Source: JALYGJ01 sp036558545 (GTDB lineage: Bacteria > Chloroflexota > Limnocylindria > Limnocylindrales > CSP1-4). From it: a DNA stretch of 19,761 nucleotides. Both the position numbers and the translations under genes were made by a program. Below are positions 16,001 through 19,761 of this stretch, piece after piece. The notes beneath the pieces are model-generated. The model did no database searches, was not told the origin of the DNA, and saw nothing but the letters and a program-made list of their open reading frames with translations. Location of the stretch: assembly GCA_036558545.1 (NCBI GenBank), contig DATBFJ010000056.1, positions 1 through 19,761 of the forward strand, given 5' to 3'. Numbering within the stretch: the stretch's first letter is position 1; each line of letters starts with the position of its first letter.

Positions 16001-16920
16001 CAGAGCCACGCGCGGAGCTGGGTCATGTTCTCGTCGTTGGATCGATCAACGTCGACCTCGTCGTGGTTTCGCCGATGCTGCCCGCGCGCGGCGAAACCGT
16101 CGTCGGTGGCTCCTTCTCGCAGCATCACGGTGGCAAGGGCGCGAACCAGGCCGTAGCCGCGGCGCGCATGGGCGCGGCCGTGACGTTCGTCGGTGCCGTT
16201 GGCAACGACATGTACGGCCGTGAGGCGATCGAAGAGCTGCGCCGCGACGGCATCGACGTCACCGGGATCTCCATCCTGAGTGGCGAATCGACGGGTATCG
16301 CGCTCATCGTGGTCGACCATCACGGTCAGAACCAGATCGCGGTCGCCTCGGGCGCCAATGCCCGCGTCACGGGTGATCTCGTCAACAGCGCCGTTGCCAA
16401 CCACGTCGTCGCGGCGGGCGGATCAGGTCCGGGCGCATACCTCGCCAATCTTGAGGTGCGCGATGACGCCGTGGTCGCCGGCGCTCGCTACGCTCGAGAC
16501 CGGGGCATGATGGTGCTCGTGAATCCAGCGCCCGCTCGTGCGCTCAACAGCGAGCTGACGGCACTCTCGCCGATCCTGATTCCCAACGAGCTCGAGGCAG
16601 AGGCACTCACCGGAGAGCACGACCCGGCGATGGCCGGGCGCCTGTTGTCCGGTCGTACCGGAGCTCCCGTGATCGTCACGGTCGGCGCCCGGGGCGTGAT
16701 AGTCGTGACCCGCGAAGGTGTCGTGCCCATATCGCCGCCGTATGTCGAGGTCGTCGACACGACGGGCGCCGGAGACGCATTCGCTGGCGCGCTTGCCGCC
16801 GAGTTGGCATGTGGCGCGGAGCTCGAGGTGGCCGCGCGCGTCGCGGTCCGTGCCGCATCACTGTCAACCACCGCGCGCGGCGCCAGAACGGCGATGCCTA
16901 CCAGGGCGGCCGTCGCGTGA
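15997..16920 (+). CDS. PfkB-family carbohydrate kinase (ribokinase-like)
   Basis: The family fold needs an N-terminal strand VLVVGSINVDLV (sugar-binding D20), which is encoded at 16027-16062. No ATG, GTG or TTG lies in frame before it until well upstream, and the first usual start (GTG 16063) would cut it off. CTG 15997 overlaps the upstream stop (CTGA) and has AGGG eight bases before it, so I use it; CTG 16018 is the alternative. The 307-residue product shows HHGGKGANQAVAAARMG (PfkB signature 1) and DTTGAGDAFAG (signature 2, catalytic D260), with SGANA and NPAPAR between. ATP-dependent phosphorylation of ribose or a related sugar/nucleoside is likely. The stop overlaps the next start (GTGA). 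Confidence 0.88.
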   Translation: MTEPRAELGHVLVVGSINVDLVVVSPMLPARGETVVGGSFSQHHGGKGANQAVAAARMGAAVTFVGAVGNDMYGREAIEELRRDGIDVTGISILSGESTGIALIVVDHHGQNQIAVASGANARVTGDLVNSAVANHVVAAGGSGPGAYLANLEVRDDAVVAGARYARDRGMMVLVNPAPARALNSELTALSPILIPNELEAEALTGEHDPAMAGRLLSGRTGAPVIVTVGARGVIVVTREGVVPISPPYVEVVDTTGAGDAFAGALAAELACGAELEVAARVAVRAASLSTTARGARTAMPTRAAVA

Positions 16921-18254
16921 AGCGCGTCGTCATCTGCGGTGGCGGCTTCGCCGGCGTCAGCACAGCCCAAACCCTGGCCAAGCTCCTGCGCAAGCACGGC
17001 AAGCTCGCTCGGCGCGGACGCACCAACGCACAGGATGCCGTCGAGGTCGTGCTGCTGAACCGCGACAACTACTTCGTATTTCAACCGCTGCTCGCGGACA
17101 TCCTCTCGGCGACGATCGAGACGACGCACGTGGTCGTGCCCCTGCGGCGGATGCTCCAGGGTGTCGAGATCGAGGTCGGAATCATCGAGTCGGTGGATAC
17201 GGACAAGCGCGAGATTAAGGTCAAGCGTCGCCAGAAGGGCGACGCGGTGACCATTGGCTACGACGAGCTCGTGATGGCACTCGGCAGCATCACCGACTTT
17301 CGCTCGGTGCCCGGGATGGTTGAGCACGCGCTCGGCATTCGAACCCTTGGTGATGCGTTCTACCTGCGCAATCGCGCGCTTGATGTGCTCGAAGAGGCCC
17401 GCCTCGAATCAGATCCGCAACGGCGCGAGCGCTTGCTCACGACAGTCGTTGTCGGCGGAGGTTCGACAGGCGTTGAAGTTGCCGCCGAACTGCACGACCT
17501 GTTTCAGACGGCGGCCAAGACCTTCGCCGCCGACCCGCCGCTGGAGCCGCACGTGGTCCTCGTTCACGGCGGACCGTATCTACTCAACTCATTCGGCGAA
17601 TCACTCGGCAGATACACGACGCGCCGGCTGGTCAAGACCGGCGTGAAGCTGGTGCTCAATCGGAGGCTGGCAGGTGTCGAGCCAGAACAGGTCGTGCTCG
17701 ATGACGGCAGCACGATTGCCACGGAGACCGTCGTCTCGACGGTCGGCAATGCTCCGCACCCGGTCGTGGCGGCGCTGGGCGGCAGCCACGATGACCGTGG
17801 CTGGATCCTGCCTGACGCGACCTTCCGCGTGCCCGGCTTGGACCATGTCTGGGCACTGGGTGACTGTGCCTCGATCATCGACCCAAAGAACGGCAAGCCG
17901 ATGCCGGCGACGGCACAGCATGCCGTGCGCGAGGGCCCGCACGCGGCGCGCAACATCTTCGCCGCGCTCAGCGGCCAGCCAGTCACGCCGTTCTCGTATG
18001 CGCAGCTTGGAATGCTCGTGTCGCTCGGTCGCTACCGGGGTGTCGGTGACATCCTGGGTATCAAGGTTTCGGGATTCGTCGCTTGGGTCGCGTGGCGCGG
18101 CTACTACCTGTTGCGTCTGCCCACCTGGGATCGCAAGATCCGGGTCGCAGTCGACTGGACGCTCGACTGGTTCCTGCGCCGCGACGTCGTCGAGATCAAT
18201 GTCAAGCGCTCACGCAACGTGCCCGACGGCGACGACGAGCTCTTCGTCGAGTAG
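16917..18254 (+). CDS. Type II NADH dehydrogenase (NDH-2)-like FAD-dependent oxidoreductase
   Basis: Start at GTG 16917 overlaps the kinase stop; the frame is open further upstream only within the kinase gene. The product has 445 residues. The FAD-binding GGGFAGV is at 8-14, the second Rossmann motif for NAD(P)H VVGGGSTGVEVAAEL at about 178-192, and the FAD-closing ALGDCA at 313-318. The quinone-site region ATAQHAVREG follows. The C-terminus WRGYYLLRLPTWDRKIRV...DWFLRRD is the amphipathic membrane-binding part of NDH-2. These enzymes oxidise NADH and reduce quinone without pumping, and could feed the bc/aa3 chain encoded at the left of the window. The insertion KLARRGRTNAQDAV after the first helix is longer than usual. 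Why it is coupled to a sugar kinase is unclear. Confidence 0.92.
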   Translation: MKRVVICGGGFAGVSTAQTLAKLLRKHGKLARRGRTNAQDAVEVVLLNRDNYFVFQPLLADILSATIETTHVVVPLRRMLQGVEIEVGIIESVDTDKREIKVKRRQKGDAVTIGYDELVMALGSITDFRSVPGMVEHALGIRTLGDAFYLRNRALDVLEEARLESDPQRRERLLTTVVVGGGSTGVEVAAELHDLFQTAAKTFAADPPLEPHVVLVHGGPYLLNSFGESLGRYTTRRLVKTGVKLVLNRRLAGVEPEQVVLDDGSTIATETVVSTVGNAPHPVVAALGGSHDDRGWILPDATFRVPGLDHVWALGDCASIIDPKNGKPMPATAQHAVREGPHAARNIFAALSGQPVTPFSYAQLGMLVSLGRYRGVGDILGIKVSGFVAWVAWRGYYLLRLPTWDRKIRVAVDWTLDWFLRRDVVEINVKRSRNVPDGDDELFVE

Positions 18255-18283
18255 CTCCGGACAGCGCTGGGCCCTCCAACTTC

Positions 18284-19060
18284 TCAGCCGCGTTTTCCGG
18301 CGGCGGCCTCGATAGCCTTTTCCTCGTCGTGCCTCTCCGAGTGGACAACGGCGCCAAAGGCCACGGCAATGAGGGCACCTACCAGCGGTCCAAGCCAGTA
18401 GATCCACAGACTGCTCAGGTCGCCCGTGGCCAGGGCTGGACCAGTGGACCGCGCCGGGTTCATTGACGCGCCCTCGAGCGGCAACGCAACAAGCCCGCAC
18501 AGGATGATCGTGGCACCAACAGCGATCGCGGCATTCGGACCGACGAGGTGTGCCCGATCGGCCGTGCCAAGGACCACGGTGACAAGCGCCCAGGTCAGGA
18601 AAATCTCGAGGACGAGAGCCACCCACGGCTCGATACCGTGCGGTTCCGTGACTGCGTGTGATGCGGCATCGTTGCCAAAGACGACTACGAGTCCAAATCC
18701 GGCTACCACCGCGCCAACCAGCTGAGCCACCCAGTAAGCAGCGAGCCATCTCGCGGGAAACCGGCGTCTGACGGTGAAGCCAAGGGTTACTGCCGGGTTG
18801 ATATGCAGGCCGCTGACGTCGCCGATGGCATAAATCATGGCCATCACAAAGAGCCCGGGCGCGATCGCCCGAGCCATCGCGGTCACCTCGCCGCCGGTCA
18901 GAAATCCCGCAACGTCCGCCAGCCCTGCGACGGCCACAAGACCGAACGTGCCGACCGTCTCTGTCAGCAGCCGCTTGACGCCGGGATTCCAGCTGTGCCA
19001 TTCGGCGTAGCTGATGCGCGGCGTTTCCCTGGCTGGCGCGACCTCCTCAGGCTCCGGCAT
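18284..19060 (-). CDS. Aquaporin / MIP family channel
   Basis: I choose ATG 19060, giving 258 residues; an ATG four codons earlier lies inside a likely -10 hexamer. There are six membrane helices and the two pore half-helices with intact NPA boxes: INPAVT (N88-A90) and NPARS (N201-A203), the latter with the selectivity-filter arginine R204. A hydrophilic ~28-residue N-terminus and a charged C-terminus are cytoplasmic. The lineage (water or glycerol/other small solute) cannot be settled by eye, though the NPARS context leans to water-type. The gene ends 29 bases from the NDH-2 stop (convergent) and diverges from the DoxX-like gene. Confidence 0.93.
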   Translation of the reverse strand: MPEPEEVAPARETPRISYAEWHSWNPGVKRLLTETVGTFGLVAVAGLADVAGFLTGGEVTAMARAIAPGLFVMAMIYAIGDVSGLHINPAVTLGFTVRRRFPARWLAAYWVAQLVGAVVAGFGLVVVFGNDAASHAVTEPHGIEPWVALVLEIFLTWALVTVVLGTADRAHLVGPNAAIAVGATIILCGLVALPLEGASMNPARSTGPALATGDLSSLWIYWLGPLVGALIAVAFGAVVHSERHDEEKAIEAAAGKRG

Positions 19061-19067
19061 GTTTCGA

Positions 19068-19073
19068 AGCATA
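19068..19073 (-). promoter_or_regulatory. Candidate -10 element of the aquaporin gene
   Basis: TATGCT on the minus strand is followed by seven bases and ATG 19060, with no Shine-Dalgarno. This is the same hexamer as at 14983. It is the reason for not choosing the upstream ATG at 19072, which is part of the hexamer. Confidence 0.4.
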
Positions 19074-19084
19074 CGGTCAGGCGG

Positions 19085-19104
19085 TTTGCAAACAGCCTTG
19101 CAAA
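19085..19104. promoter_or_regulatory. Perfect inverted repeat between divergent genes, candidate operator
   Basis: TTTGCAA (19085-19091) and TTGCAAA (19098-19104) form a perfect 7-6-7 inverted repeat in the 62-base space between the aquaporin and DoxX-like genes. The left arm overlaps the putative -35 of the DoxX-like gene, and the right arm sits upstream of the aquaporin -10. A dimeric repressor or activator bound here could control both. Confidence 0.5.
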
Positions 19105-19115
19105 GTCGACATACT
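19086..19115 (+). promoter_or_regulatory. Candidate promoter of the DoxX-like gene
   Basis: TTGCAA (19086-19091) and CATACT (19110-19115) are 18 bases apart, and the -10 ends seven bases before ATG 19123. With no ribosome site in the gap (CCTGCCG) the transcript would be leaderless. Confidence 0.45.
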
Positions 19116-19122
19116 CCTGCCG

Positions 19123-19665
19123 ATGGCGTTGGATCGACTGCTCCATCCAAGCGTGGGTCCGGCGGACCTGCACGAGCCGCGCTGGGCGAAATTCCTATTC
19201 GCGTCGAAGACCGCCGCGTGGCTGTGGCTCATCGTCAGGCTGTACATGGCCTCTGTGTGGCTGCCAGCCGGCTACGAGAAGATCACCAGCGGCAAATGGC
19301 TGTTTGGCGACGGTACGCCGATAGTGGGCTTTCTGAACAAGGCTGTCGCTGATCCGGGCACCCCGAGTTGGTACGCGAGCTTCGTGAGCTCGGTCGTGCT
19401 TCCCAACGCCGGCCTGTTCGCCACCCTCGTCGCACTCGGAGAATTCGCAGTGGGCCTTGGCCTGCTCGTCGGACTGCTCACTGGGTTCGCCGCGTTCTTC
19501 GCCGTTTTCATGAGTGCGAACTACGTGCTGTCGGGAACGCTGAGCTCAAACCCCGTCCAGATCGTGCTCGGGTTGTTCCTCGTCGTGGCGTGGCGCAACG
19601 CAGGCTGGATCGGACTCGATCGGCTCTTCCTGCCATGGGCCGCGCGCCGCTTCAGACGTAGCTGA
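19123..19665 (+). CDS. DoxX/DoxD-family membrane protein
   Basis: A 180-residue protein with four membrane helices (about 30-48, 90-108, 110-132 and 143-160). The family signature WLPAGYEKITSGKW comes after helix 1. A loop with PSWYASFVSSVVLPN is followed by LVALGEFAVGLGLLVGLLTG and SANYVLSGTLSSNP. Members include the small subunit of archaeal thiosulfate:quinone oxidoreductase (DoxD) and the actinobacterial DoxX/SodA/SseA membrane complex for oxidative stress. No DoxA partner is visible, so a thiosulfate role is not supported. It starts at ATG 19123. The 96 bases after the stop hold nothing I can identify. Confidence 0.85.
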   Translation: MALDRLLHPSVGPADLHEPRWAKFLFASKTAAWLWLIVRLYMASVWLPAGYEKITSGKWLFGDGTPIVGFLNKAVADPGTPSWYASFVSSVVLPNAGLFATLVALGEFAVGLGLLVGLLTGFAAFFAVFMSANYVLSGTLSSNPVQIVLGLFLVVAWRNAGWIGLDRLFLPWAARRFRRS

Positions 19666-19761
19666 GGGCGCAGCTCGACGTGCGCTCGACTGGCGATTAG
19701 GCGGTCTTCGCTCGCACTTTGACCCGCGACGACTACGTTCTTCCAATCTGATTCGGCGAGA

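Noticed and set aside
16809..16916. Extended N-terminus for the NADH dehydrogenase-like gene
   Set aside because: It would lie wholly inside the kinase gene and put 36 Arg-rich residues before the FAD-binding strand, which normally starts the protein; GTG 16917 with stop overlap fits better.
19123..19665. DoxX-like gene as part of a thiosulfate:quinone oxidoreductase
   Set aside because: No DoxA-like partner or sulfur gene is in the window, and the family is broad.

Overview
The window is GC-rich, gene-dense chromosomal DNA with a respiratory core. The gene content (an actinobacterial-style QcrC/QcrA pair, CtaG, a lipoprotein-like CoxB, a MacB-type exporter with no outer-membrane partner in view, and recurrent promoters placed directly at start codons) points to a monoderm-like, aerobic high-GC bacterium. 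A soil or freshwater Chloroflexota lineage is my best guess; this is an inference from architecture, with no marker gene to prove it.

Layout. 1-2392 (minus strand): ctaG, qcrC and the first third of qcrA, which runs off the left edge; qcrC and qcrA overlap by four bases. 2454-8235 (plus strand, divergent): coxB, coxA, coxC, a 60-residue two-helix protein, a 441-residue membrane protein with two repeated modules and a blue-copper domain, and a membrane-anchored thioredoxin-like protein. The two arms together encode the end of an aerobic chain: quinol -> cytochrome bc (with diheme QcrC) -> CuA/aa3-type oxidase. The unusual element is copper. CoxB carries a second, plastocyanin-like domain behind its CuA domain, and a further gene of the same cluster ends in a similar blue-copper domain.

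8365-12437 (plus): a four-gene export unit made of a membrane-fusion protein, a MacB/LolD-type ATPase, a MacB/FtsX-type permease, and a Gly-rich membrane-anchored protein whose low-complexity sequence resembles the tail of the fusion protein. It ends at a strong hairpin at 12445-12473.

12487-14928 (minus): a prolyl-oligopeptidase-family (S9) peptidase, a small unrecognised protein, and the initiator tRNA-fMet(CAU). The small reading frame runs into the tRNA and stops inside its anticodon loop. 14998-18254 (plus): a Pro/Thr-rich anchored protein with an Ig-like C-terminus, a small disordered protein, a PfkB-family (ribokinase-like) sugar kinase that appears to need a CTG start, and a type II NADH dehydrogenase. 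The last could feed electrons into the same quinone pool that the bc/aa3 chain drains. 18284-19060 (minus) is an aquaporin, and 19123-19665 (plus) a DoxX/DoxD-family membrane protein. These two diverge from a short region with a perfect inverted repeat.

No insertion sequence, integrase, CRISPR array or rRNA is visible. Starts were chosen by Shine-Dalgarno position, stop/start overlap or protein-family fit, and several differ from the longest open frame.
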